NCBI GenBank assembly: GCA_020850315.1
Contig: JADZEY010000001.1
Coordinates: forward strand, 1-62,381
Direction of reading: 5' to 3'
DNA: 62,381 nt
Source of the DNA: Armatimonadota bacterium
GTDB taxonomy: Bacteria > Bacteroidota > Ignavibacteria > OLB7
Numbering within the stretch: position 1 is the first letter of the stretch; the number at the start of each line of letters is the position of its first letter. Both the position numbers and the translations under genes were made by a program. The notes beneath the pieces were generated by a model that was given only the letters and a program-made list of their open reading frames with translations, searched no databases and was not told the origin of the DNA. This document shows positions 26,281 through 34,859 of the stretch, one piece after another.

Positions 26281-26775
26281 ATGCTTATCATTAACGACGG
26301 AGAGAATGTTTTCAACTACCGCATTGCTGGGGTTGCCACCCACGGCGGCAAGGTGCTGGTGCATCGTGGGCCGGGGGATGATTTCTGGGCGTTCCCTGGG
26401 GGGCGCGGCGAAATGGGGGAATCGGCTGCCGACACGCTGCGCCGTGAGATGATGGAGGAGCTACAAACCCCCGTTCACGTTGGCAATCTGCTCTGGTTTG
26501 TTGAGAATTTCTTTGAGTACAACGGCCGCCGCTACCATGAACTTGGACTCTACTTTGCCATGTCGTTGCCGGCTACCTCACCCTTGCTCACGATGGAAGA
26601 ACGTGAGTTCCGCGATGAGCTTGGGGTACGTCTGCTGTTCCGTTGGCAGCCGTTGGATGCGCTGGATCAGATCACGATTGTGCCAGCTTGCCTTCTGCCA
26701 CGCCTTTCCGCGCTGGATAACCCGATTGAGCATCTGGTGAACCGCGAAGTGAAAGATCCGCAAACGGAACCTTGA
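26281..26775 (+). CDS. Nudix hydrolase
   Basis: A 164-residue Nudix-fold pyrophosphohydrolase. The Nudix box runs GGRGEMGESAADTLRREMME followed by EL, with the REMMEE catalytic/metal-binding core at about residues 60-65. The strand HRGPGDDFWAFPGG precedes it, as in mutT-type enzymes. The substrate is a nucleoside diphosphate derivative by family, not identifiable further. It ends 28 bases before the PAP2 gene in the same direction, so the two may form a small operon. Confidence 0.85.
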   Translation: MLIINDGENVFNYRIAGVATHGGKVLVHRGPGDDFWAFPGGRGEMGESAADTLRREMMEELQTPVHVGNLLWFVENFFEYNGRRYHELGLYFAMSLPATSPLLTMEEREFRDELGVRLLFRWQPLDALDQITIVPACLLPRLSALDNPIEHLVNREVKDPQTEP

Positions 26776-26803
26776 TTCCCTTCCCATCAACCGTTCTGCT
26801 ACC

Positions 26804-27418
26804 ATGCCCGAATTTTTTCAACAGTGCGATGTCTGGTTGTTCTACCGTATCAATCACGGAATGGCTAACCCGGTGTTCGATCTGGTGATGCCGTTTATCA
26901 GCGAAGTCCGGTATTTCTACATCCCCTACGCGCTGCTGTTTGTGGTGCTTCTGTGGAAAGGTGGTGCGGCGGGTCGCTGGTGCGCGCTGGCGTTGGCCGC
27001 AACCGTGGCAATCAGCGACCCGCTAAACAGCCGCGTGATAAAGGAGTCGGTTGCGCGGGTTCGCCCCTGCCGGGCATTGCCCGATGTCCGCACGCTGGCT
27101 CCGTGTGGCGAAGGGAAGTCGTTCCCTTCCTCCCATGCCGCCAACAACCTTGCGGCGGCGGCAGTGATTGCGTTGTACTTCCGGCGGTGGTGGTGGGTGG
27201 CGTTTGGGTTTGCGGGGACTGTTGCGTTCTCGCGGGTCTATCTGGGCGTTCATTACCCGGGGGATGTGATCGGCGGCGGCATCGAAGGGGTGCTGATCGC
27301 CATCTGCGTGGTGTGGCTGATTGAACGGTTTCGCAGCTATCTACGCCGCCGCAAAACAGGCGGCATAACAGAAACGGCCACCAAAGATTCCTCTTCGGCA
27401 GCCGTTGTTTCCGATTGA
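26804..27418 (+). CDS. PAP2-family membrane phosphatase
   Basis: A 204-residue integral membrane phosphatase. The three signature blocks are visible: KESVARVRP (about residues 80-88), SFPSSHAANN (about 106-115) and SRVYLGVHYPGD (about 144-155), with catalytic His residues in the last two. Hydrophobic spans surround them, and a charged tail follows. Such enzymes remove phosphate from lipid phosphates such as undecaprenyl diphosphate or phosphatidate. Which substrate applies here is not determined. It converges with the desaturase gene downstream. Confidence 0.87.
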   Translation: MPEFFQQCDVWLFYRINHGMANPVFDLVMPFISEVRYFYIPYALLFVVLLWKGGAAGRWCALALAATVAISDPLNSRVIKESVARVRPCRALPDVRTLAPCGEGKSFPSSHAANNLAAAAVIALYFRRWWWVAFGFAGTVAFSRVYLGVHYPGDVIGGGIEGVLIAICVVWLIERFRSYLRRRKTGGITETATKDSSSAAVVSD

Positions 27419-27444
27419 TTGTTCGCAATAGACTTGGCGCGGCG

Positions 27445-28431
27445 TTACGCGCCTTCCGATGCCGGCTTGCGCTGCTTGATTGCCGCCGTCAGCTCCTCGA
27501 TCCCCTCGCTAATCCCCTCTTGAATTTCTGGAAGCGAAGGAAGCTCTGGCAGGTGGATACTGTGCTTGTTCTGGCGGGCTTCGTCGTAAATTTTCTGCGG
27601 CGGCTTGCGCAAATCGTGAACCAGCCCAACCCACGAAAACATGGTGAGGATGTAGTGTGAGATGTCAATCTCCCACCAATAAAACCCCTGCCGTTCGCTG
27701 GTCATGTAGCGGTGGTGGTTGTTGTGCCACCCTTCGCCCAGGGTAATCAGGGCAATAAAAAGATTGTTGCGGCTTTGGTCGGTGGTGTTGAATCGGCGGC
27801 TTCCCCAAACGTGCGCCAGCGAGTTCACCGTGAACACCCCGTGGTACAGGAGCGTGGTGCTGATGAAGAATCCCCATGCCAGAAGCTGCGGACCATCGGT
27901 TCCCAAGCCTGGGGCCTGGACGGCAAGCAATTCCCCCAGCCCAAACAGCCCAACACCAAGAAGCGTCAGCACCACTGCATGGCCCCAATCCAGCATCCGC
28001 AGCTCAGGATATTTGGCAAGGTCACGCACGCTGTTGTCGTCGTAATCAACGAATTTTTTGGAGAGTATCCAGCCCATATGGGACCACCAGAAACTCCCCG
28101 TCACCGGCGAGTGAACGTCCTCCTCGGTATCGGAATAGCGGTGGTGGTGGCGGTGCTTTGCTGCCCACCACAACGGCCCGTTCTGCCCTGCCGAGGCACC
28201 AAGCAGTGCCATCAGGAATTGGAAAACGCGGCTAGTTTTGTACGAGCGGTGCGAGAAGTAGCGGTGGTATCCTGCTGTCAATCCGAACATTCGGATGAAG
28301 TAGAGGAAGCAGCAGACCCCAACGGCAAACCAGCTTACGCCAGTCCAGATAGGGAGTAAACAACCAAGATGAACGATCAGGAACCACGAGTTTAGAATGC
28401 GGAAGCGGGTCTGTTCGGAGATCATCGACAT
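27445..28431 (-). CDS. Delta-9-type acyl-CoA/acyl-lipid desaturase
   Basis: A 328-residue membrane di-iron desaturase. The three histidine boxes are HRYFSH (about residues 56-61), HRHHHR (about 92-97) and HNNHHR (about 232-237), in the order and spacing of stearoyl-CoA desaturases. Paired hydrophobic spans lie between them. It should introduce double bonds into fatty acids and so adjust membrane fluidity. It is divergent from prfB. The shared 348-base intergenic region contains a perfect palindrome, CAACGT-ATC-ACGTTG, at 28523-28537 that could be an operator. Confidence 0.9.
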   Translation of the reverse strand: MSMISEQTRFRILNSWFLIVHLGCLLPIWTGVSWFAVGVCCFLYFIRMFGLTAGYHRYFSHRSYKTSRVFQFLMALLGASAGQNGPLWWAAKHRHHHRYSDTEEDVHSPVTGSFWWSHMGWILSKKFVDYDDNSVRDLAKYPELRMLDWGHAVVLTLLGVGLFGLGELLAVQAPGLGTDGPQLLAWGFFISTTLLYHGVFTVNSLAHVWGSRRFNTTDQSRNNLFIALITLGEGWHNNHHRYMTSERQGFYWWEIDISHYILTMFSWVGLVHDLRKPPQKIYDEARQNKHSIHLPELPSLPEIQEGISEGIEELTAAIKQRKPASEGA

Positions 28432-28779
28432 TAAGCGGCGTTAGTCAACAATGAATCGGTAGTTGTAAATGGCAGCGCACAAAAATGGGAGAAAAGATTG
28501 AAGTGGCAGCAAGGCCTGCCCACAACGTATCACGTTGACACGAAAAGCAAACAAAATGGCGGCAGAAATGGGGGAGGGGTTGCTCGGTGCAGAGGTGAGT
28601 CATCGGAGTGAAACGCCCCGCGTCGTTTCATGGCTTGGCGTATGTTCCGGCTCTGCCCAACCCGGCACATCTTTACCCTTTGCATTTTCCCACCTTCCGG
28701 TTCTGGCCGTATTTTTATGGCCGACTTCCACCGTAGCGGGTTTTTCCGCTCCCCACTAAAACAGCACACATCAGCAATC
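28432..28779. other. Divergent region between the desaturase and prfB
   Basis: No gene seen. Contains the palindrome CAACGT-ATC-ACGTTG at 28523-28537, a GGCAG/CTGCC stem just before it, and a TACCCTTTGC near-match to the -7 element around 28676 that may serve prfB. Confidence 0.4.
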
Positions 28780-29926
28780 ATGTACGAAGGATTTTTATCA
28801 GCATTGGCCGAGCAACGGGAACGGATCACCCTGCTCCGGAGGTATCTTTGACCTTGACCGCAAAGAACGGGAAATAGCCGAGCTTCAAGCAAGAACCGAA
28901 CAGCCTGATTTCTGGAACGACAACATCGCCGCGCAAAAAACAATGCGCGAAATCAGCACCCGCAAGGAGTGGGTGGACGCTTGGAACGTCACCAACCAAC
29001 GCGCAAACGACATCGGCGCGCTGATTGAGTTGGGGGAAGAAGCAGGGGATGATTCGCTGGAAACAGAAATCCGCCACGAATCAGACCAGCTTGCGGCCCA
29101 AATTGCCGACCTTGAGTTCCGCAATATGCTCTCGGATCCGGATGACGTTCGCGATGCAATCCTGAAAGTGCAAGCCGGTGCCGGCGGAACCGAAGCCCAA
29201 GATTGGACGCAAATGCTGCTGCGGATGTACATGCGCTGGGCCGAACGCAAAGGCTACAACATTGCGCTGTTGGATGAGTTGGAAGGGGAAGCCGCAGGGC
29301 TGAAATCGGCTTCCATTGAAATCAGCGGGGCATATTCGTTCGGCAGATTAAAATCGGAAAATGGTGTCCATCGCCTCGTTCGCATTTCGCCGTTCGACTC
29401 CAATGCACGCCGCCACACATCGTTCGCAAGCGTCTTTGTCTATCCTGTGGTGGATGAAGATGTTCCGATTGAAATTAACCCTGCCGATGTTGAGTTGGAA
29501 ACATTCCGCTCCGGCGGAAAAGGGGGGCAAAATGTGAATAAAGTGGAGACCGCCGTCCGGCTGCGCTACCGCTACGTTAGCCCACGCGGTGCCGAGCATA
29601 TGTTGATTGTAAGCTGCCAGGAAGAACGCTCGCAACTTCAGAACCGCGAGCGGGCAATGAAAATGCTGAAATCGGAGGTGTACGAAATTCTTCGGCGTGA
29701 AGAGGAGGAAAGAAAAGCGGCAATCGAAGGCTCAAAAAAACGAATTGAATGGGGAAGCCAAGTTCGCAATTACGTGTTCCAGCCATACACGCTGGTGAAA
29801 GATTTACGAACCAACACCGAGACGTTCGATGTCCAGGCCGTGATGGATGGAGAAATAGATGATTTCATCAAAGCATTTTTGATGGAATATTCCGGCAATA
29901 ACCAACCTGAAGACACCATTTTTTAA
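28780..29926 (+). CDS. prfB: Peptide chain release factor 2, programmed +1 frameshift
   Basis: RF2, which ends translation at UGA and UAA codons. The gene begins at the ATG at 28780 and reads 23 codons to CTT (28846-28848), followed by an in-frame TGA (28849-28851). The site GGAGGTATCTTTGAC is the classic RF2 autoregulatory frameshift signal, with a Shine-Dalgarno-like GGAGG just before it. Skipping T28849 continues as DLDRKEREIAELQ into the long frame ending at 29926, a product of about 381 residues. The SPFDSNARRHTSFA region carries the SPF anticodon-like tripeptide, and SGGKGGQNVNK carries the GGQ peptidyl-hydrolysis motif. Simple frame-by-frame reading would miss the first 55 residues. 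Confidence 0.95.
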
Positions 29927-29953
29927 CCAATTTTTCACCAACAAGATATTCCC

Positions 29954-30286
29954 GTGAAAAAAATCCAACTGCTGAAACTTGCCCACGCACGCTCGGGCGA
30001 TAAAGGGGATGCCGGAAATGTTGGCGTAATTGCACGCCGCGCCGAATGGTATCCAATAATCGCCGAAGCATTAACCACTGAACGGGTGAAAGAGCATTTT
30101 ACCGGAATTTGCCACGGCCCAGTGGAACGGTTTGAACTGCCGAATTTATGGGCATTAAATTTTCTGCTGCACAACACGCTTGGCGGTGGCGGAACCGTCT
30201 CGCTAAAATTAGATGCACAGGGGAAAACACTCTCCTCGGCAATGCTAAGAATGGAAATTGAAGTGCCTGATGAATTTGAAGTATAG
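29954..30286 (+). CDS. Stand-alone AtuA C-terminal-like domain protein
   Basis: A 110-residue protein with a GTG start. Its sequence LAHARSGDKGDAGNVGVIAR, then ERFELPNLWALNFLLHNTLG and LKLDAQGKTLSSAML, matches the pattern of the C-terminal domain of AtuA (acyclic terpene utilisation). Here that domain is alone. Its biochemical role is unknown to me; in other bacteria the domain usually accompanies a larger AtuA-like protein, which is not seen in this window. It lies 27 bases after prfB and 3 bases before aroQ, so probably in one transcript. Confidence 0.7.
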   Translation: MKKIQLLKLAHARSGDKGDAGNVGVIARRAEWYPIIAEALTTERVKEHFTGICHGPVERFELPNLWALNFLLHNTLGGGGTVSLKLDAQGKTLSSAMLRMEIEVPDEFEV

Positions 30287-30289
30287 GCC

Positions 30290-30736
30290 ATGAATATCCA
30301 CATCATTAATGGCCCCAATCTAAATCTGCTTGGCGTGCGCCAGCCAGAAATATACGGCCACGAAACGTTGGGTGATATTGAAAAAAAAATGCGGCAGATA
30401 TTTGAACAAAAAAACGTTGCCCTCCATTTCTTTCAATCAAACTCCGAAGGGGCGATTATTGATGCGTTGCACGCCGCACGCTACGCCCACAATGCCGATG
30501 CTGTGGTGATAAATCCGGGAGCCTACACCCATTACTCCATCGCCATTCGCGATGCTGTGGCTGCAATTCAAATTCCTGTGATCGAGGTCCATATTTCCAA
30601 CATCCACGCGCGCGAGCCGTTCCGCGAACATTCCGTTGTGGCGGCGGCGTGCCGTGGCAGGATTGAGGGGCTGGGGTGGAACGGCTACCGGCTGGCAGTT
30701 GAGTATCTGCTGGATGCCCTTCAACCGAACAACTAA
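30290..30736 (+). CDS. aroQ: 3-dehydroquinate dehydratase, type II
   Basis: Converts 3-dehydroquinate to 3-dehydroshikimate in the shikimate pathway. The 148-residue length is standard for type II enzymes. Motifs: NGPNLNLLGVRQPEIYGH at the N-terminus (with the active-site Arg and Tyr), QSNSEGAIIDALH, INPGAYTHYSIAIRDA and VEVHISNIHAREPFREHS with the catalytic His. It sits 15 bases upstream of aroC, which acts later in the same pathway. Confidence 0.96.
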   Translation: MNIHIINGPNLNLLGVRQPEIYGHETLGDIEKKMRQIFEQKNVALHFFQSNSEGAIIDALHAARYAHNADAVVINPGAYTHYSIAIRDAVAAIQIPVIEVHISNIHAREPFREHSVVAAACRGRIEGLGWNGYRLAVEYLLDALQPNN

Positions 30737-30751
30737 CAGGGCCACACCACC

Positions 30752-31834
30752 ATGGCGAACACGTTTGGCACACTGTTCCGGCTAACAACCTTTGGCGAAT
30801 CGCACGGCCCCGGGGTTGGCGCGGTGGTTGATGGCTGCCCCGCCGGGGTCCCGTTTAATATAGAGATGCTTCGCCGCGACCTTTCCCGCCGCCGCCCGGG
30901 GCAATCGCTGACCACCCAACGGAACGAACCCGACGAGCCGGAAATCCTAAGCGGAGTGTTTGAAGGGGCCACCACTGGCGCGCCGATTGCCGTGCTTGTG
31001 CGCAACAGCGATCAACGCTCGCACGATTATGCTCCCCTTGCCGATCTCTACCGCCCCTCGCACGCGGATTTCACCTATGCCAAAAAATATGGTGTGCGCG
31101 ATCACCGTGGCGGCGGGCGTGCTTCCGCGCGCGAGACGTTGGCGCGAGTGGTTGGCGGCGCGGTGGCGCGGATGCTGCTGCAATCGCAACTGCCGCTGGT
31201 TGTTCGCGCAGCCGTCACAACCCTGGGGGGAATTACTGCCCAGCGTGATGTTGCCGAAATGAACCCCGACCACATCTACGATTCCCCCGTCCGCTGTGCC
31301 GACCACCAAGCCGAACAAGCAATGATTGCCTTGCTGGAAGAACTACGCGCCGCTGGCGACTCAGCCGGGGGCATTATCTCCGTCCATGTTGATGGCTTGC
31401 CGGCCGGGCTTGGCGAGCCGATCTACGACAAATTGAACGCCCGGCTTGCCGCTGCCATGATCTCCATCAACGGCGCGATGGGCTTCGAGATGGGCGCAGG
31501 GTTTGCTGTTGGAACCAGCCGTGGCTCGGCCAACAACGATCAGTTTGTGGAAACGGAGGGACGGCTGCGGACGGCAACCAATAATTCTGGTGGTGTGCAG
31601 GGGGGGATCAGCAACGGGATGCCGCTGCGGTTTCGGGTGGCGTTCAAACCTCCATCCTCCATTGCAATTCCGCAACAGCACGGAAGCAGCGGTGGGGACG
31701 TGGTGACGCACGCAGTTCAGGGGCGGCACGACCCCTCCATTGTGGTACGTGCCGTGCCAGTGGTGGAGGCGATGACCCTGATGACCCTTGCCGATCTGTG
31801 GCTGCTAAGTCGGGCATCGGCGGGCGTGGCGTAA
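30752..31834 (+). CDS. aroC: Chorismate synthase
   Basis: Converts 5-enolpyruvylshikimate-3-phosphate to chorismate with reduced FMN, the last common step of aromatic amino acid synthesis. The 360-residue product opens NTFGTLFRLTTFGESHGPGV, carrying the GESHG signature. It contains DHRGGGRASARET and GFEMGAGFAVG, followed by NNSGGVQGGISNG. Directly follows aroQ in the same direction. Confidence 0.96.
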   Translation: MANTFGTLFRLTTFGESHGPGVGAVVDGCPAGVPFNIEMLRRDLSRRRPGQSLTTQRNEPDEPEILSGVFEGATTGAPIAVLVRNSDQRSHDYAPLADLYRPSHADFTYAKKYGVRDHRGGGRASARETLARVVGGAVARMLLQSQLPLVVRAAVTTLGGITAQRDVAEMNPDHIYDSPVRCADHQAEQAMIALLEELRAAGDSAGGIISVHVDGLPAGLGEPIYDKLNARLAAAMISINGAMGFEMGAGFAVGTSRGSANNDQFVETEGRLRTATNNSGGVQGGISNGMPLRFRVAFKPPSSIAIPQQHGSSGGDVVTHAVQGRHDPSIVVRAVPVVEAMTLMTLADLWLLSRASAGVA

Positions 31835-32153
31835 AATGTGGAGCTTGCTTGTTCGGCGGCTTCCCCCCCTGGGATCGCCGAGCGTCTGCTCGGCAGCCGA
31901 GACTCAGCATGGTTGGAGGGCTGGGTTTGGTAGCAAGGGGAATCCAGCATTGGTCATTTCATCGCGCCCCCCTTGATCGTGCTGCAAGCAGCCGATCGTT
32001 CCCCCCAAGCCTGGGGGGAAACGGGAAGAGGGAGGTGGATTGGGCATTCGCCATTTTTTTCTTGCCCCCCTCTCCCGCCGGAATGAAGCATAGCTCAGTT
32101 CGGCGAATCGGGAGAGGGGTGGGGGGTGAGGGAATCCACCACCATTCGCCAAT
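31835..32153. repeat. Intergenic region with a large imperfect palindrome
   Basis: Between convergent aroC and asd. GGTGGATT (from about 32034) pairs with AATCCACC near 32133. Inside that, ATTCGCC (about 32048) pairs with GGCGAAT (about 32102), and CCCCTCTCCCG pairs with CGGGAGAGGGG. The nested arms, spanning about 110 bases, resemble a MITE-like element. A smaller GCCGAGC/GCTCGGC hairpin lies near 31880. No gene seen. Confidence 0.5.
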
Positions 32154-33149
32154 CTACACCAACCCTTGTTTCATCAACAACTCAGCAATCTGCACCGCGT
32201 TGGTTGCCGCGCCCTTCCTGACGTTATCGGCCACCACCCACAGGTTCAGCGTGTTTGCCTGCGAAGCGTCGCGGCGGATGCGGCCCACAAACACTTCGTC
32301 CCGCCCGCCAGCATCCAACACCGTTGGGTAGATGTCGTCGGTGGGGGCATCCATCACCACAATCCCCTCCGCTTTCTGCAATACCTTCCGCGCTTTGGCT
32401 GGCGTGACTGGTTTTTCGAACTCAATGTTCACCGACTCGGCATGGGCCGCCATTGTTGGGATTCGGACGCAGGTCATGGTTGCTGCCAGCTTCGGTAATC
32501 CCATAATTTTCCGCGTCTCGTTCATCATCTTGTTCTCCTCCTCGGTGTAATCATCCCCGTTCAAAAAGCTGTGGAAGATGGTATTGAACGCCGCTGGACG
32601 GCTGAACTTCGGTGTTGCGGGCGGCTTCCCTTTCAGCTCGGCGAGTAACTGATCCACCCCGCTTTGCCCGGCCCCAGAGATTGCTTGGTAGGTTGAGACC
32701 ACCACCCGTTTCAGCCCGAAGGCTTCGTGCAATGGCTTCAGCGCAACAACAAGTTGGATAGTGGAGCAGTTCGGGTTGGCGATAATCCCCCGGTGCTTCA
32801 CTGCCGCATCGGGGTTGACTTCGGGGACCACCAGCGGGACGTTTTTCTCCATCCGCCACGCGCTGCTGTTGTCAATTGCCACCGCGCCGGCGGCGGCGGC
32901 TATCGGGCAGTAGTGGCGGCTGACGCTTCCCCCGGCTGAGAAGAGCGCGATCTGCACCCCGGCGAACGAGTCGGGAGTGAGTTCCTGGACCGTGTGGTTC
33001 TTCCCCCGGAACTTCACTTTTTTTCCGGCGGAGTTTTTGGAGGCAAGCAGCGTCAGCTGGCCAACAGGAATGTTCCGTTCTTCAAGGACTTGCAGCATGG
33101 TGCGGCCAACAAGCCCGGTTGCGCCAACAACGGCAATGGAATAGCTCAT
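32154..33149 (-). CDS. asd: Aspartate-semialdehyde dehydrogenase
   Basis: Reduces aspartyl phosphate to aspartate semialdehyde, the branch point for lysine/diaminopimelate, threonine and methionine. The 331-residue product starts with an NADP-binding GATGLVG (residues 9-15). It has the active-site Cys in IIANPNCSTIQLV and the downstream TYQAISGAGQ. The product feeds DapA, encoded at 61241-62149. It follows the lipoprotein gene by 26 bases on the minus strand. Confidence 0.96.
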   Translation of the reverse strand: MSYSIAVVGATGLVGRTMLQVLEERNIPVGQLTLLASKNSAGKKVKFRGKNHTVQELTPDSFAGVQIALFSAGGSVSRHYCPIAAAAGAVAIDNSSAWRMEKNVPLVVPEVNPDAAVKHRGIIANPNCSTIQLVVALKPLHEAFGLKRVVVSTYQAISGAGQSGVDQLLAELKGKPPATPKFSRPAAFNTIFHSFLNGDDYTEEENKMMNETRKIMGLPKLAATMTCVRIPTMAAHAESVNIEFEKPVTPAKARKVLQKAEGIVVMDAPTDDIYPTVLDAGGRDEVFVGRIRRDASQANTLNLWVVADNVRKGAATNAVQIAELLMKQGLV

Positions 33150-33175
33150 GGAGAGTTGATTGAAAGGGGAAAGAT

Positions 33176-34735
33176 TCAGCGGATAAAGACTTCTTCGGGG
33201 ATGACCGAGATCACCTTGCTGTTGCCGTCGGGTCCGTTGGAGTAGGCCAGCATGTAGTTGTTGCCCGCTTGAAGCGTGACCCCGTTACGGGTGGCCACTA
33301 CGTTCCCGGAACCATCCACCACTTCGGCGGTGACGGTTCCAGCGGGGATCTGCACCGAGACTGCTGTGGTGTTGGCCGGGGCAACCGCATACGATTGCAG
33401 CGGTGTGTTCATCCCGCGTACCCGAAGCTGCAACGCCGTGGTGGAATCCTTGAAGCCTGCATGGAAGAACCGCAGCCGCACGCTCCCCGATGTTGGTGCT
33501 GGCAAGTTATCGCGGACAACAGTGGAGCGCGCCTTTGTGGTGTCGAACGGGCCGCTGACGTAGATGGTGTAGCGGTTGTTCGGCTCCATGTTGAGCGGTT
33601 GTTGGCCATCAACAAGTGGGGTGCTGTAGTTGAAGTTGTCGTTGTGGAATCGGTGCATCTCAATTCGGTACGGCCAGTTGCGCCGGAAGAGCAAGCTGAG
33701 CAGGAAGTAGGAGCCTTGCTTCTCAATGCTATCGGTTATAAGCTCCCAATGCGGGCGGTTGTACACCACATATTGGCTTACTGTGAAATCCCTGCGGTAG
33801 TACTCGTTCTGCACATACTTTGCCAGCCGGTTGGGGTCGTAGAAGGTGGTGGTGACGGCACTATCACCCATTGCTGCAAGGTCAATCGTCCGCACCGCTC
33901 CGAAATCAATCCGGAAGGGGAGGCCACCGTAAATCGTGTTGTTATCGGGGCCACGGTTTTCCTGGAACAGGTTGAAGAACAAGAACGGCTGTTCCCCTTT
34001 TGGCTTTGCGTTCCCGGTCATCACAATGGTGAAGACTGCGGTGCCAGGAAGGTTCACAAACGGGGCAGGCAAATCGAACAAGCTGTTGGTAGTCCCGGCA
34101 TCCAGAACAAACAGCCCCGTCCCCTGCCCAAGCAGGTACGACTTGCTGCGAACGTACTGGCTGGCCTGGCCATACTGCAAGTCGGTCAGCACAAGGGCGG
34201 CTGATTCTTTGGTATCCCCCACCTTCACATCCACCGCGCCGGCATCGGGAGAAAGGTGGACAATCCGGTAGCGTGCCGAATCAACCGCTGGGTTCGGGAA
34301 CAGCGTATCGCTGGTGAGCAGCACGCGATAATCGCCCGAGATCCCGTACAAGTAGGCAGTGTAGTATGCGCCACTATCCAGCCGCACCGCTTGCTGTGCC
34401 ACCAACGTTCCGCCGCTGATGAACGCAAGCGTCTTTCCGCTTGCCCCAGTGGTATCCACCGGATAGTACTTGGCTTCGTTGATATTGCTTTGGAAAAACA
34501 GATACCGCTGCGGCGCGTTGCCAAACAACGGCTGCCCGGCAAGGCTGATGGTGGCATCGGGGGCATCGGGGGAAGCGTGAACAACCCGCAGGAAGGCTTT
34601 CCCTTTCAGGCTGATAACGGTGTCGCCCGGCTTGGGGGTTGGAGTGAAAGGGTCGTCGGGGGAGCAGGAGCCAAGAAGCAACCCAGCAACAAACAATGTG
34701 GCAAGGCCGATAGCGCGAAGCATGGTGCTGTTCAT
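33176..34735 (-). CDS. DUF4397-type lipoprotein
   Basis: A 519-residue exported lipoprotein. The N-terminus MNSTMLRAIGLATLFVAGLL continues LGSC, a lipobox with the Cys near residue 24. Two DUF4397-like modules are visible: FLRVVHASPDAPDATISLAG at about residue 45 and YRIVHLSPDAGAVDVKVGD at about 150. A third, weaker copy (RLRFFHAGFKDSTTALQLR) lies near the C-terminus. DUF4397 domains are beta-rich and of unknown function, common in cell-envelope proteins. The start was set at 34735 because the upstream open frame has no signal-peptide character. Confidence 0.78.
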   Translation of the reverse strand: MNSTMLRAIGLATLFVAGLLLGSCSPDDPFTPTPKPGDTVISLKGKAFLRVVHASPDAPDATISLAGQPLFGNAPQRYLFFQSNINEAKYYPVDTTGASGKTLAFISGGTLVAQQAVRLDSGAYYTAYLYGISGDYRVLLTSDTLFPNPAVDSARYRIVHLSPDAGAVDVKVGDTKESAALVLTDLQYGQASQYVRSKSYLLGQGTGLFVLDAGTTNSLFDLPAPFVNLPGTAVFTIVMTGNAKPKGEQPFLFFNLFQENRGPDNNTIYGGLPFRIDFGAVRTIDLAAMGDSAVTTTFYDPNRLAKYVQNEYYRRDFTVSQYVVYNRPHWELITDSIEKQGSYFLLSLLFRRNWPYRIEMHRFHNDNFNYSTPLVDGQQPLNMEPNNRYTIYVSGPFDTTKARSTVVRDNLPAPTSGSVRLRFFHAGFKDSTTALQLRVRGMNTPLQSYAVAPANTTAVSVQIPAGTVTAEVVDGSGNVVATRNGVTLQAGNNYMLAYSNGPDGNSKVISVIPEEVFIR

Positions 34736-34829
34736 CAGTGTAGATCCAATATCACTTCTGTTCGGGGAACGCCCCCGTATTGCTGGGGATGACACAAGAT
34801 AACGCCGATGATGAACATTTGCAGGGGCG

Positions 34830-34857
34830 TGGAAGCAACGCCACACCCCTGCAGAGT
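34830..34857 (-). terminator. Hairpin after yidC
   Basis: TGCAGGGG followed by GTGG pairs with CCAC followed by CCCCTGCA around a short loop, directly past the yidC stop codon on the minus strand. The T run is weak. Confidence 0.5.
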
Positions 34858-34859
34858 TG

